From: CAYFJO01 sp964343305
GTDB lineage: Bacteria > Planctomycetota > Planctomycetia > Pirellulales > Pirellulaceae
Reading direction: 5' to 3'
Length of the DNA stretch: 51,638 bases
Assembly: GCA_964343305.1 (NCBI GenBank)
Contig: CAYFJO010000025.1
Coordinates: 1-51,638 of the forward strand
Of this stretch, positions 11,845 through 22,300 are shown piece after piece (positions within the stretch are counted from its first letter, which is position 1; each line of letters starts with the position of its first letter). The notes beneath the pieces were generated by a model. It was not told the DNA's origin. It saw only the letters and a list, made by a program, of their open reading frames with translations, and did not search any database. A program made the position numbers and the translations under genes.

Positions 11845-11893
11845 GTGAGCACACAGCCGCGCGAACAGCGTGCAATGAAGCGAAAGGAACACG

Positions 11894-13369
11894 ATGTCAG
11901 ATTTCCCAAAACGCAAAAGTCTGCCGTACCATGGACTGCCCCAGGCGTGTGCCTTCGCGATCGCGGTCTTCACGCTAACAGTGACGCACATCGCGCATGC
12001 CGCATCAGGCAAGCCCCACATCTTGTTCATCCTGGTGGATGATCTGGGCAAGGAGTGGATCAGTTGCTACGGAGCGGAAGGGATTGAGACGCCAAACATC
12101 GACAAACTGGTGATGACCGGCATGAAGTTCGAGAACGCTTGGTGTATGCCCCAATGCACTCCGACTCGCGTGACGCTGCTGACCGGGCAGTACCCGTTCC
12201 GGCACGGCTGGACGAATCATTGGGACGTGCCGCGTTGGGGAGCGGGAGCACACTTTGATGCACAACAGAACACGAGTTACGCCAACGTTCTGCGCGACGC
12301 TGGTTATGCGACCTGCGCGGCAGGTAAGTGGCAGATCGACGATTTCCGGGTTGAACCTGATGCGATGGACGAAGCAGGCTTCAATGACTGGTGTATGTGG
12401 ACTGGCGCCGAGGGCGGCAACAACGTCAGCGGCAAGCGCTACTGGGATGCGTACATCAACATCAAGGGGAAGGGTTCCAGCACGTTCACCGATCAATTTG
12501 GCCCCGACATCTACTGCAATCATTTGATCGAGTTCATCGGCAGGAATAAGGGCAAGCCGATGTTGCTGTATTACCCCATGGCGCTGACCCACGGTCCTTT
12601 GACGACCACGCCGGACAGCAAAGGCCAGAGCGACAAACGCGCATTGTTTGCCGGCATGGTGCGGTACACGGACAAACTTGTCGGTCGCCTTGTGCACGCA
12701 CTCGAGAAAGCGGGGATTCGCGAAGACACCATCATCGTCTTCACAACGGACAACGGCACGGGCGGAAACAGCAACAGACGACTGGGCCGAGTGGTGCGCG
12801 GCGGGAAGGCGAAGATGTCGGAAGAGAACGGCACGTCACAGCCATTCATTGTCAATTGTCCGGGCACAGTGCCAGCGGGCGTGACGACGGATGCGTTGAT
12901 CGACTTCACCGACATCCTTCCGACCCTCGCCGAACTTGGCGGCGGCAGCCTGCCAAGCGAACGCATCGTTGATGGTAAGAGCTTCGCACCACTGATCCTT
13001 GGCAAAACAAAGGACGGTCCTCGCGACTGGATCATGTCAATGGGTGGCGGCGCCGCGAAGTTGCACGAAGGGCGTGTTCGGCCCAAGCTGACCTACGACG
13101 ACCGTGTCCTGCGCACCAAGCGATTCAACCTGTGGATCGATCCGAACCGTCAGCCTGTCAAGCTCTACGACCTGAAAACCGATCCCTGGGAAGAGAACAA
13201 CCTGATCGAATCCTCAGATCCGGATGCACTGGCCGCGAAGAAGAAACTGATGGTCGTGGCGGCGACTTTCCCAGAGCAGGACGCCGCACCAATCTACAAG
13301 AAAAACCCGCCACAATCCTGGGATCGGAAAGAAAACATGAAGAAGCGCAAGGACAAATTGCAGCCATGA
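11894..13369 (+). CDS. Secreted type I sulfatase with GKWQ in place of GKWH
   Basis: This is a 491-residue sulfatase with a signal peptide ending near HIAHAAS. LVDDLGKEWISCYG starts the catalytic domain; the signature CTPTRVTLLTG has Cys88 as the formylglycine precursor. TTDNG (Asp286, Asn287) closes the metal site. The usual GKWHL motif reads GKWQI, so Gln147 sits where an active-site His contacts the sulfate in characterised enzymes. The segment DEAGFNDWCMWTGAEGG is also divergent. Activity may persist, be altered or be lost. AAAGGA lies five bases before ATG 11894. The stop overlaps the next start by four bases (ATGA at 13366-13369), which implies translational coupling. Confidence 0.9.
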   Translation: MSDFPKRKSLPYHGLPQACAFAIAVFTLTVTHIAHAASGKPHILFILVDDLGKEWISCYGAEGIETPNIDKLVMTGMKFENAWCMPQCTPTRVTLLTGQYPFRHGWTNHWDVPRWGAGAHFDAQQNTSYANVLRDAGYATCAAGKWQIDDFRVEPDAMDEAGFNDWCMWTGAEGGNNVSGKRYWDAYINIKGKGSSTFTDQFGPDIYCNHLIEFIGRNKGKPMLLYYPMALTHGPLTTTPDSKGQSDKRALFAGMVRYTDKLVGRLVHALEKAGIREDTIIVFTTDNGTGGNSNRRLGRVVRGGKAKMSEENGTSQPFIVNCPGTVPAGVTTDALIDFTDILPTLAELGGGSLPSERIVDGKSFAPLILGKTKDGPRDWIMSMGGGAAKLHEGRVRPKLTYDDRVLRTKRFNLWIDPNRQPVKLYDLKTDPWEENNLIESSDPDALAAKKKLMVVAATFPEQDAAPIYKKNPPQSWDRKENMKKRKDKLQP

Positions 13370-15114
13370 GTCACACGTTGAGAAAGATACCTTTACTCCT
13401 GCTGGCATTTGTCTGTTCCCGGCCGCAATTCTTAACCGCCAGTGGCAAGCCCAACGTCATCATCGTTATGACGGACGATCAGGGGTATGGCGACCTTGGT
13501 TGTCATGGGAATCCGATTCTCAAGACACCTAATCTCGATGCGCTGTATCGCGAATCGATTCGCTTCACTGATTTCCACGTCAGCCCGTTCTGCACACCGA
13601 CGCGTGCGGCGCTCATGACGGGCAACAACCCCGGATTCACGGGGGCTTACCGAACCAGTTCGGGACGCACGATGATGCATCGTGATGAGAAGACGATCGC
13701 GAATCTCTTTGCCGACAACGGGTACGCAACCGGGATGGTTGGCAAGTGGCACCTCGGCGACAACGCTCCGCACCGACCGCAGGACCGGGGATTTCAGGAT
13801 GTTGTCTGGCATCGTTGCGGCGGTGTGGGGCAGGCCTCGGACTACTGGGGCAACGACTACTTCGATGACACCTACGAACGGAACGGGAAGTTCGAGAAGT
13901 TCGCCGGATACTGCACAGACGTCTGGTTTCGAGAGGGCATTCGCTTCATTGAAAAGAACAAAGACAAACCGTTCTTTCTCTACCTTCCGACCAACGCCCC
14001 GCACGGTCCTTACCTTGTGCCGGACAAATGGGCGAAGCCTCACGTTGGCAACAAGGACGTGGCCAATGCGAACTTCTACGGGATGATCGCCAACATCGAT
14101 CACCACATGGGGCTGCTGCGGGAACATCTGACGAAGCTCGGGCTGGCCGAGAACACGATTCTGATCTTCATGACCGACAACGGAACGGCGGGCGGTGGAA
14201 GATTCAGCGGTTTAGATTCAGAACCGCTGGTGGGCTACAACGCGGGGATGCGCGGGAAGAAGTCGTCGGTTTACGACGGCGGTCATCGCGTGCCCTTCTT
14301 TGTGCATTGGCCGAAAGGCAACCTGACCGGCGGCAGGGATATCGAAACACTCGCGGCCCACATCGATGTGCTGCCAACTCTAGCGGATCTCTGCGACATC
14401 CCGGTGCCGGATGATTACAAGCCGGACGGCGTCTCGCTGAAACCGTTGCTCTATGAGTCCGATCCATCGTGGGCGCGCGATCATCACATCATTCAGTTTC
14501 ACGGCGGCGCGGGAGCAAGGACGCTGCCGTCAAAGCCCTTCGAGTACACCGTCGTGTTGACCGAGCGCTGGCGACTGGTCAATTCAAACGGCCAAAGCTT
14601 GTATGACATTCAGGCCGATCCCGCTCAAAAGCATGACGTCGCCGAGAAACATCCCGAGGCCGCCGCCCGGTTGCGTGCTCATTATCAGCCGTTCTGGGAA
14701 ACCGTGTCGCCACGACTGACGCCCGTTCGGATTGACGTCGGCAATCCTGTAGAAAATCCCACCGTCCTTTGCTCGCAGGATTGGTACATGCCAACCGGAA
14801 ATCCGCCGTGGAACTTTGGCTCAATTCGACGGCTGCCCAAGGTCACCGGGCCGTGGATGCTGCAAGTTCAGAAAGCCGGTCGGTACCGAATCACCCTTCG
14901 CCAGCTTCCCAAAGAAGCAAATCAACCTGTTATTGCCGAGCGTGCGAAAATCGAGATCGCCGGTCAAACTGTGGAGCGGCCAGTGGGAGCATTCAGCAAG
15001 GGCGTCGTTTTTGAAATCGACCTGCCGACCGGTCCGACGGAACTGGTGACGTATCTCTACGACAGGAATGGCAAGGTCGGCGGAGCGTATTTCACGGAGG
15101 TCGAAGCACAATGA
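13366..15114 (+). CDS. Secreted type I sulfatase with C-terminal beta-sandwich extension
   Basis: The ATG at 13366 overlaps the previous stop by four bases and starts a signal peptide (MSHTLRKIPLLLLAFVCS), so I reject the upstream in-frame start at 13132, which lies inside the preceding sulfatase. The protein has 582 residues. MTDDQGYGDLGCHG opens the sulfatase domain; Cys76 lies in CTPTRAALMTG; GKWHL is at 126-130; TDNG is at 270-273. After about residue 445 an extra 130-residue region follows, starting near RLTPVRIDVGNPVENP and ending in an all-beta pattern (GPWMLQVQKAGRYRITL, GPTELVTYLYDRNGKVGG). This looks like a carbohydrate-binding-type beta-sandwich seen behind other planctomycete sulfatases. 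The gene overlaps the next one by four bases. Confidence 0.92.
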   Translation: MSHTLRKIPLLLLAFVCSRPQFLTASGKPNVIIVMTDDQGYGDLGCHGNPILKTPNLDALYRESIRFTDFHVSPFCTPTRAALMTGNNPGFTGAYRTSSGRTMMHRDEKTIANLFADNGYATGMVGKWHLGDNAPHRPQDRGFQDVVWHRCGGVGQASDYWGNDYFDDTYERNGKFEKFAGYCTDVWFREGIRFIEKNKDKPFFLYLPTNAPHGPYLVPDKWAKPHVGNKDVANANFYGMIANIDHHMGLLREHLTKLGLAENTILIFMTDNGTAGGGRFSGLDSEPLVGYNAGMRGKKSSVYDGGHRVPFFVHWPKGNLTGGRDIETLAAHIDVLPTLADLCDIPVPDDYKPDGVSLKPLLYESDPSWARDHHIIQFHGGAGARTLPSKPFEYTVVLTERWRLVNSNGQSLYDIQADPAQKHDVAEKHPEAAARLRAHYQPFWETVSPRLTPVRIDVGNPVENPTVLCSQDWYMPTGNPPWNFGSIRRLPKVTGPWMLQVQKAGRYRITLRQLPKEANQPVIAERAKIEIAGQTVERPVGAFSKGVVFEIDLPTGPTELVTYLYDRNGKVGGAYFTEVEAQ

Positions 15115-16346
15115 ACCGTCCGAGCAAACTCATCGCCCGCAGGCATCCGTTCTTTGCGCTTATCATCTGCGCTGTGGCCTGGCTTAGGAACGCCACTCCG
15201 ATGTTTGCGTTTGTCGTGTTAACATTCGGCATGATTGGGGCGAGCTGCGCAGCGGAGACCGTCGCCACGCTGCGCGCCAATGACGCGCTGCCGCCATTTA
15301 GATGGGATCACGTGCCCGTGTATGCCCACGTCGGCAAGTCGTCGGATGACTTCACGACGGAAGAGCTGGATTTCCTGGCGAAGCATTTCGATTTCATCAC
15401 GATCGAGAAGGGCCAGGTGGCACGTAAGTACGGCAATACCGAAGAGGGTTTCGCCGTGGCGGCGCGGGAGATCAAGAAGCGAAACCCCGACGCGAAGGTG
15501 CTGTTCTACTGGAACGCCTCGCTGGACTCCTCGACTGTCAGGTGGGGCTACAAAGCCGCGAAAACATTTCCCGCAGATGGGCATCTGAAAGACAGGGCGG
15601 GCAAACCGGTTCTCCGGCGCAAGACGGTTCCGAACTACGACCTGAGGCGTCCGGATGTCCGCGCGTGGTGGTTGGACGCCGCGGCGAAGGCCGTGACCGA
15701 CTACGGGGCAGACGGGATCTTCGCCGACGCGATGGGAGATCCGCCGCGAGCCAATCTCAAGACTCTCGACGAGCAGACAGTGAGCGATCTGCGATCCGCC
15801 AGGCTCGCCTTGATGAAGGAAACCCGCCGCAAGATCGGGCCCGACAAACTGATCGTCTACAACGGGCTGATGAGGGAAAACCGCGAGAAGCTGCTGCGCG
15901 TCACCGATGGCGCGATGAACGAGCGTTTCGGTCACTTCGATAACGGTTCGAGCAAGGAACAGATTGCCGAGGCCATCCTGGCGGCGCAGGCCGCGGGCCG
16001 CGAAGGCAAGATCGTGCTCATCAAGGCGTGGCCCGGCTTCTCGTATCGGGAGCCGAAGATGATGAAGAAGCCGCGCGACGAACTGGCGCGTCTCGCGAAA
16101 GAACGCATCACGTTCCCGCTGGCCTGCTTTCTCGTGGCGGCGCAACCGAACTGCTACTTCTGTTACACCTGGGGTTATCGGGAGAAGTTGGGCACATTCC
16201 AGTGGTATCCCGAGTTCGACAAACCGCTCGGTCCGCCGCAGGGCGATGCGATGCGGACGGGTTGGACCTGGCAGCGCGACTTCGCCCACGCCTCTGTCTT
16301 TGTTGATCTTGAGACCCGAACCGCCAAGATTGATTGGAAACGCTAG
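15111..16346 (+). CDS. Putative TIM-barrel glycoside hydrolase (GHL15-like)
   Basis: This is a 411-residue protein whose core (PVYAHVGKSSDDFTTEELDF, FDFITIEKGQ, RNPDAKVLFYWNASLDS, YGADGIFADAMGDPP) resembles the hypothetical glycoside hydrolase 15 group (GHL15, Pfam PF14885). That group is predicted to be a beta/alpha-barrel with acidic catalytic residues at strand ends; its substrate is unknown. The start at 15111 overlaps the previous stop by four bases. A second ATG at 15201 would begin a more ordinary signal peptide (MFAFVVLTFGMIGASCAAE) and may be the real start. The gene is GC-richer than its neighbours and carries a long antisense open frame as a result. It ends two bases before the next sulfatase. 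Confidence 0.7.
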   Translation: MNRPSKLIARRHPFFALIICAVAWLRNATPMFAFVVLTFGMIGASCAAETVATLRANDALPPFRWDHVPVYAHVGKSSDDFTTEELDFLAKHFDFITIEKGQVARKYGNTEEGFAVAAREIKKRNPDAKVLFYWNASLDSSTVRWGYKAAKTFPADGHLKDRAGKPVLRRKTVPNYDLRRPDVRAWWLDAAAKAVTDYGADGIFADAMGDPPRANLKTLDEQTVSDLRSARLALMKETRRKIGPDKLIVYNGLMRENREKLLRVTDGAMNERFGHFDNGSSKEQIAEAILAAQAAGREGKIVLIKAWPGFSYREPKMMKKPRDELARLAKERITFPLACFLVAAQPNCYFCYTWGYREKLGTFQWYPEFDKPLGPPQGDAMRTGWTWQRDFAHASVFVDLETRTAKIDWKR

Positions 16347-16348
16347 CC

Positions 16349-17716
16349 ATGTTTAAGCGCCTTTGCACATTCTTGTTGATTGCGATCGCTCTGCTGTCGT
16401 CACATACGGCGAGTGCCGAATCAGATCGTCCCAACATCGTTGTCTTTCTGGCCGACGACATGGGATGGGGTGATTCAGCGACCTACGGTCACAAGCTGAT
16501 TCAGACGCCCAACCTCGACAGGCTGGCGTTGCAAGGCGTGAAGTTCACTCAGTGCTATTCGGCCTGCGGTGTCTGCTCGCCGTCACGATCAGCGATCCTC
16601 ACCGGGCGGACGCCGTATCGCAACGGCGTCTATCGACACTTGTCGGGCAATCACGAAGCCCATCTGCGCGCCAGCGAAATCACGTATCCAAAGCTGTTGA
16701 AATCAGTCGGTTATGAAACCTGCCACGTCGGGAAATAGCATCTCAATTCAAAGCCTCAATTCAATACTTCGAAGTTTCCGCAGCCTGGCGATCATGGGTA
16801 CAAATATTGGTTCGCCACGCACAACAACGCCAGTCCCAGCCACAAGAACCCCGACAACTTCGTCCGCAACGGAAAGCCCGTCGGTGAACTCAAAGGCTTC
16901 TCCGCGCCCTTGGTTGCCGCCGAAGCGGCGCGCTGGTTGAGTGGTGTGCGCGATAAATCAAAACCCTTCGCGGTCTCTATCTGGATCCATGAGCCACACT
17001 CGCCGATTGCGACCGACCCGCAGTTCTCTGGTCTCTACAACGGACACGAGAACAGCAAATACATGCGCAACATCACGCAACTCGATCACGCGCTCGGACA
17101 GGTGATGCAGGCGTTGGACAAAGAAGGCGTGAGCGACAACACGTTATTGATCTTCACGTCGGACAACGGACCTGTTGCAAACTTTGGAGGCACGACCGGC
17201 GGTTTGCGGGGCGGTAAACGGAGCGATCATGAAGGCGGCATTCGCGTGCCCGGTATCGTGCGCTGGCCAGGACACATCAAGCCAGGAACGGTCAGCGATG
17301 TTCCCGTGATCGGCACGGACATCTTTGCCACCGTTCTGGATATCACCGGAATTCCGCTTCCGAAGGACCGCACGATCGACGGCGTCAGCATGCTGCCCAC
17401 TTTTGCCGGCAAGCCTGTCGAAAGAAAAGTTCCGCTCTTCTGGAGAACGCACGTTTCACCGCCGGCTGACCGCGTGGCTCTGCGCATCGGCGACTGGAAA
17501 CTGGTCGGCGACGAGACGTTGACGAAGTTTCAGTTATACGAAATCCAGAAAGACTGGAAGGAAGAACGCGATCTCGCCGCCTCAATGTCAGAGAAGACGG
17601 AAGAGATGAAGAAGCGGCTTTTCGAGGTTTGGAAGGCGATCGAAAAGGAAGGACCCGACGAGTGGTGGAAGAACGAACGGCAAAAACCTGTACGAGGCGG
17701 GAAAGTGAATTACTGA
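16349..17716 (+). pseudogene. Type I sulfatase interrupted by one in-frame amber codon
   Basis: The frame from ATG 16349 to TGA 17714-17716 would encode 455 residues of a normal exported sulfatase. It has a signal peptide (LCTFLLIAIALLSSHTASA), LADDMGWGDSATYG, Cys76 in CSPSRSAILTG, TSDNG near residue 272, and a family-typical C-terminus. The only break is TAG at 16736-16738 (codon 130), exactly where the TGG of the invariant GKWHL motif is expected (GK-stop-HL). Reading continues in the same frame with good sulfatase sequence on both sides, so this is a single G-to-A change and not an indel. Without readthrough the product stops before most of the active site. The upstream in-frame TTG at 16334 overlaps the previous gene and is less likely. 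A sequencing error or a recent null mutation are the simplest explanations. Confidence 0.85.
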
Positions 17717-17738
17717 ATTGTCCTGCTTCAATGAATTA

Positions 17739-17824
17739 AGCCACAGATCAAACACAGATTTTCACCGATGAGATCACTCTTACCCCGCACGCAATCTGTG
17801 CAAATCGGTGTTTCATCGGTGGCC
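17739..17824. repeat. Imperfect palindromic intergenic repeat (CACRGAT-rich)
   Basis: The 122-base gap between two sulfatase genes is mostly an inverted repeat. The left arm at about 17739-17775 contains GCCACAGATCAAACACAGAT; the right arm at about 17791-17824, read on the other strand, contains GCCACCGATGAAACACCGAT. Both arms are built from short CACAGAT/CACCGAT units spaced nearly alike. Such palindromes are dispersed in many environmental bacterial genomes; that is a resemblance from memory and was not searched. Its place inside an operon could give an RNA hairpin that affects downstream expression. Confidence 0.7.
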
Positions 17825-17838
17825 CAGGTACACATATC

Positions 17839-19338
17839 ATGAAAAATACTGTTCTGATATCCCAAGCCGTTTTCGTTCTCTCGTTGGCGTTGACGCCGCT
17901 TTCTCATGCTGCCGACACGACGAAGCCCAACGTCATTTTCATGCTGACCGATGACCTGGGTTACTCCGATGTTGGGTGCTATGGCGCGGAGAAAGTGAAG
18001 ACGCCACACATTGACCGGCTTGCTGCCGAAGGTATCCGGTTCACGGATTTTCACACGGCGGCTTCAATCTGCTCGCCGTCGCGGGCGGCTTTTCTGACGG
18101 GCGCTTATCCGCAGCGTGCCGGACTTTACATGGGCATCAATCCGAACCGGACGGCCCATTGGTTTCTCGGGCTTCATCCCGATGAGATCACGATTGCCGA
18201 GCAGTTTAAGCAGCAAGGTTACGCAACCCACATGGTCGGCAAGTGGCATCTCGGCACGGAGCCGGAATTTTTGCCGCGAACACAGGGCTTCGATCATTAC
18301 TACGGCATGCCGTGCAACTATTCCCATTCGCCGAAGTTCTTCGACGACGATGAAGAAGTCTTCGCAAAGACGCCGCTGGATCGGCTGACGCAGCTTTATA
18401 CCAAACGCGTCACGTCGATCATTCGCGATCAGGCAAAAAGCGGAGAACCGTTCTTCCTGTATTACGCCCACAACTATCCGCATACGCCGTGTCAGGCCGG
18501 CAATGATTTTAAAGGAACTTCGCAGGACGGCGTCCGCGGCGATGTCATGCAGGAACTCGACTGGAGCGTCGGCGAGATGATGACCGCGCTGAAAGAAGCG
18601 GGCGTCGCGGACAACACCCTCGTCGTCTTCACTTCGGATAACGGTCCGACCAACAACAAGTACGCCCAACCTTACCGTGGGACCAAATACGTCACGTTCG
18701 AAGGCGGCCATCGCGTCCCGTTCATCGTCCATTGGCCGGCTTTGATAAAATCGAGCCGCGTTTCGAATGCCCGAGTCAATGCGATGGACCTCTTTCCGAC
18801 GCTGTCTGAAATTATTGGCGCTGACTTGCCCACGGACCGAGTGGTTGACGGCGAAAGCCTGCTGCCGCTGTTCGCAGGCAAAACGCTTCAGCGGACCGCC
18901 AACGATCCTTTCTACTACTACAACTGCGAAAATCTCCAGGCGATTCGTCGTGGCAACTGGAAACTCCACCTGCCTCGCAGCAAAGAGCAACTACCGTTCT
19001 GGGACAAGAACAAAACGTTCGCCAATCTTCAGAAGCCGGTTCTGTACAATCTGCGCACGGACAAAGGCGAAAGCACGAACGTAGCGGCCGACAATCCCGA
19101 AGTCGTGCGGCAGATGGTCGACCTCGCCGAATCAATGCGGGGAAACCTTGGTGAATTCATGCAGCGTGGAAGATCGCAGCGACCAACCGGCTCGCTGTTT
19201 CCCGACGTTCCGGTCATCAGTCACGAAAAGGACTGGAGTACCATTGCCCCCGCAACAGCAAAAGCGATTGCCGCCGAACGTCTGAAGCGACATCCGAATC
19301 AAAAGCAGAAAAAGAAACGACGAAAGAAGCAAAAATGA
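17839..19338 (+). CDS. Secreted type I sulfatase with lysine-rich tail
   Basis: This is a 499-residue sulfatase with a signal peptide (about 1-24, ending LSHAAD), LTDDLGYSDVGCYG, Cys78 in CSPSRAAFLTG, GKWHLG from Gly134 and SDNG with Asp267, Asn268 and Gly269. The last 20 or so residues are a basic tail (QKQKKKRRKKQK), unusual for a secreted enzyme and possibly able to hold it on sulfated, anionic polysaccharide. The start lies 14 bases after the palindromic repeat. The stop overlaps the next start by four bases (19335-19338), so translation of the two is probably coupled. Confidence 0.92.
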   Translation: MKNTVLISQAVFVLSLALTPLSHAADTTKPNVIFMLTDDLGYSDVGCYGAEKVKTPHIDRLAAEGIRFTDFHTAASICSPSRAAFLTGAYPQRAGLYMGINPNRTAHWFLGLHPDEITIAEQFKQQGYATHMVGKWHLGTEPEFLPRTQGFDHYYGMPCNYSHSPKFFDDDEEVFAKTPLDRLTQLYTKRVTSIIRDQAKSGEPFFLYYAHNYPHTPCQAGNDFKGTSQDGVRGDVMQELDWSVGEMMTALKEAGVADNTLVVFTSDNGPTNNKYAQPYRGTKYVTFEGGHRVPFIVHWPALIKSSRVSNARVNAMDLFPTLSEIIGADLPTDRVVDGESLLPLFAGKTLQRTANDPFYYYNCENLQAIRRGNWKLHLPRSKEQLPFWDKNKTFANLQKPVLYNLRTDKGESTNVAADNPEVVRQMVDLAESMRGNLGEFMQRGRSQRPTGSLFPDVPVISHEKDWSTIAPATAKAIAAERLKRHPNQKQKKKRRKKQK

Positions 19339-22300
19339 AAAATCTACACCTCATCGGTTTTATATGCCTTGGATTGACCCAGTCACTTGCAGCAGCCGAG
19401 CAACCGCCCAACGTCGTTCTGATCTTTGCCGACGATCTCGGCTATGGAGACCTGGGTTGTTATGGCGCGACGAAGGTCAAAACGCCTAACATCGATCGGC
19501 TTGCAAAAGAAGGGCGACGGTTTACGGACGCGCATTCGGTATCGGCGGTCTGCACGCCGTCCCGCTATACACTGCTCACTGGGGAATACCCGGTGCGGGC
19601 GAACGGAGGCAGAGGCGTATGGGGGCCTGCCCCGATTACGTCACCGCTCATCGTCGACACTGAGAAGACGACGATTGCGGATGTCTTCAAAAGCTGCGGC
19701 TACGACACGGCTGTCGTCGGGAAATGGCATCTGGGATTCGGCCAGGGAACGAACAAATGGCAGGAGCCGTTGCGGCCTGGTCCGCAGGACCTTGGATTCG
19801 ATTACTACTTCGGCATGCCTGTCGTTAACAGTGCTCCTCCTTATGTCTATGTGGAAAACGATCGCGTCGTGGGCGGCGATCCCGACGATCCGCTGGTTTA
19901 TCTTGGCAGGAATGCGAAGAACGCCACGCCGATCACGCCAATTCCACCAGAGGCCGCGAATCGCAGTCGCAATGCATTCGGCGGAGCGAAGGAAGCTCAC
20001 AAGCTGTTCAATGATTACCAGGTTGGAACGACGTTCGCGAAGAAGTCGGTCGAGTGGATTAAGGAACGCAAAGACAAACCGTTCTTTCTGTATCTGGCAA
20101 CGACCAACATTCATCACCCCTTCACTCCGGCCAAACGCTTTCAGGGCACCAGCCAGTGCGGACTCTATGGTGACTTCATCCATGAGCTTGACTGGATCGT
20201 CGGAGAAATTCTTTCGTGCCTCGAAGACAACGGGTTAAGTGACAACACGCTGGTGATCTTTACCAGTGATAACGGCGGTATGTTCAACTTCGGCGGACAG
20301 GCCGCTTTTAAGGCCGGGCATCGGCAAAACGGCGATCTGCTTGGTTTCAAGTTCGGCGTCTGGGAAGGCGGGCACCGCGTGCCGATGATCGTCCGTTGGC
20401 CAGGCAAGGTGAAGCCCGGCACGACTTCGAAACAGTTGATCGGCAATGTCGACATGCTGGCGACGTTTGCGGCATTTACCGGACAGAAGCTCGACAAGGT
20501 TCAGCAAGCGGACAGCGTCAACGTGCTTCCTGCATTTGTCGGCGAACCGGAGAAACCGATACGCGACCATCTGGTCCTTGCCCCGCACAAGGGCACGCAC
20601 TTGTCGGTCCGCAAAGGAAAGTGGATGTATATTCCCGGACAGGGCAGCGGCGGATTCGGGGGCCGGAAACCCAGCGACCACACGTTCGCCGGACCGGCAG
20701 CGGCCAGTTTTGTAGGCTCCGTCAACAGCGACATTGAAGACGGAAAGATCAAGAAGGATGCGCCGCCCGCTCAGCTCTACGATCTGGCAGCGGATGTGAA
20801 CCAGACGCAGAACGTCCACAACGAACATCCCGATGTTGTGAAGGAACTGAGTTCGTTGCTGGCAGGCTACAAGCCGAAACCTGGACCCGCTAAAGGGAAA
20901 CCACGTGTGTCGGGCAAGCCCGCCAAAAAGACAGCAGCTATGCCGAGCACCCGAAGCGCGTCCTTTGACTTCGAGTCGGGCAAGCTGGAGCCCTGGAAGA
21001 TAGTCGAAGGGAAGTTCGGTCACCCCATCGGTAGCCGGGCAGAGTTCTTCAGAAACAAGCGAGAATACAACAAGCAGGGAACGTATTACCTGACCACGCT
21101 CGAATCCGCGGCGAACGCTGAGAAAGGCATGGACAGCCAGACCGGTGTGATCGTGTCACCGCTCTTCGTTCCCGAAAGCGGAACAATGACATTTCGGGTG
21201 GGCGGTGGCTTCGGTCAATCCACCTACGCCGCGCTATGCACGGCCGACGGCAAAGAAGTTCAGTTTGCTCGAGGCGAGAACGACCAGGTCATGCAAGAAG
21301 CGACGTGGGACCTTTCGCCTTACGCTGGCAAGATGATGTTCATCAAGGTCGTTGATCAGTCGACGAACGGCTGGGGGCATATCACCGTTGATGACTTTCA
21401 GTTCGATGCAAAAGTGCTGGAAGAACACCCTGAATTGACGTCGACCGAAGACCAAAGTAGCTCGGCGGTCCCCGCCAAAAATCACGACCGGGATAGCCGT
21501 GCTACCAAGAATTCAAAACCGAACTTCGTCGTCATCTTCACGGACGACCAGGGTTACGGGGACCTCAGTTGCTTCGGTGGCAAACACGTCAGCACGCCTC
21601 GCATTGATCGGATGGCGGCGGAGGGTTCGCGGCTGACGAGCTTTTATGTGGCGGCTCCGGTTTGCACTCCATCCCGCGCCGCTCTGATGACCGGGTGCTA
21701 CCCGAAGCGCATCGACATGGCGACCGGTTCGAACTTCGGAGTGCTGCTCGCCGGAGATCGGAAAGGATTGAACCCCGATGAAATCACCATCGCCGAAGTT
21801 CTCAAGACCGCCGGCTACAAGACGGGCATGTTCGGCAAGTGGCACCTCGGAGATCAACCGCAGTTCCTGCCGACGAAGCAAGGCTTCGATGAGTTCTTCG
21901 GCATTCCTTACAGCCACGACATTCATCCGTTTCATCCGAGACAGAGTCACTACAAGTTCCCGCCGCTGCCTCTGCTGGAGAATGAGACGGTCATCGAGAT
22001 GGACCCGAATGCCGATTTTCTGACGAAGCGGATCACCGACCGTGCGGTGTCATTCATCGAGAAGAACAAGGACGAGCCGTTCTTTCTCTACATCCCGCAT
22101 CCCATTCCCCACGCCCCGTTGCAAGTTTCGCCCCCGTTCATGAAAGGCCTATCGGACGACATCGTGGCGACGCTGAAGGCGGAAGACGGCAAAATCGATT
22201 ACAGGACTCGGGACAAGCTCTTCCATCAGGCGATTGCCGAAATCGACTGGTCCGTCGGGCAAATTCTCGACGCGCTCAAGGCCAATGGTCTCGACGAAAG

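Noticed and set aside
13132..13365. Upstream extension of the sulfatase at 13366
   Set aside because: The extension lies within the preceding sulfatase in another frame, while ATG 13366 starts a signal peptide and overlaps the previous stop by four bases.
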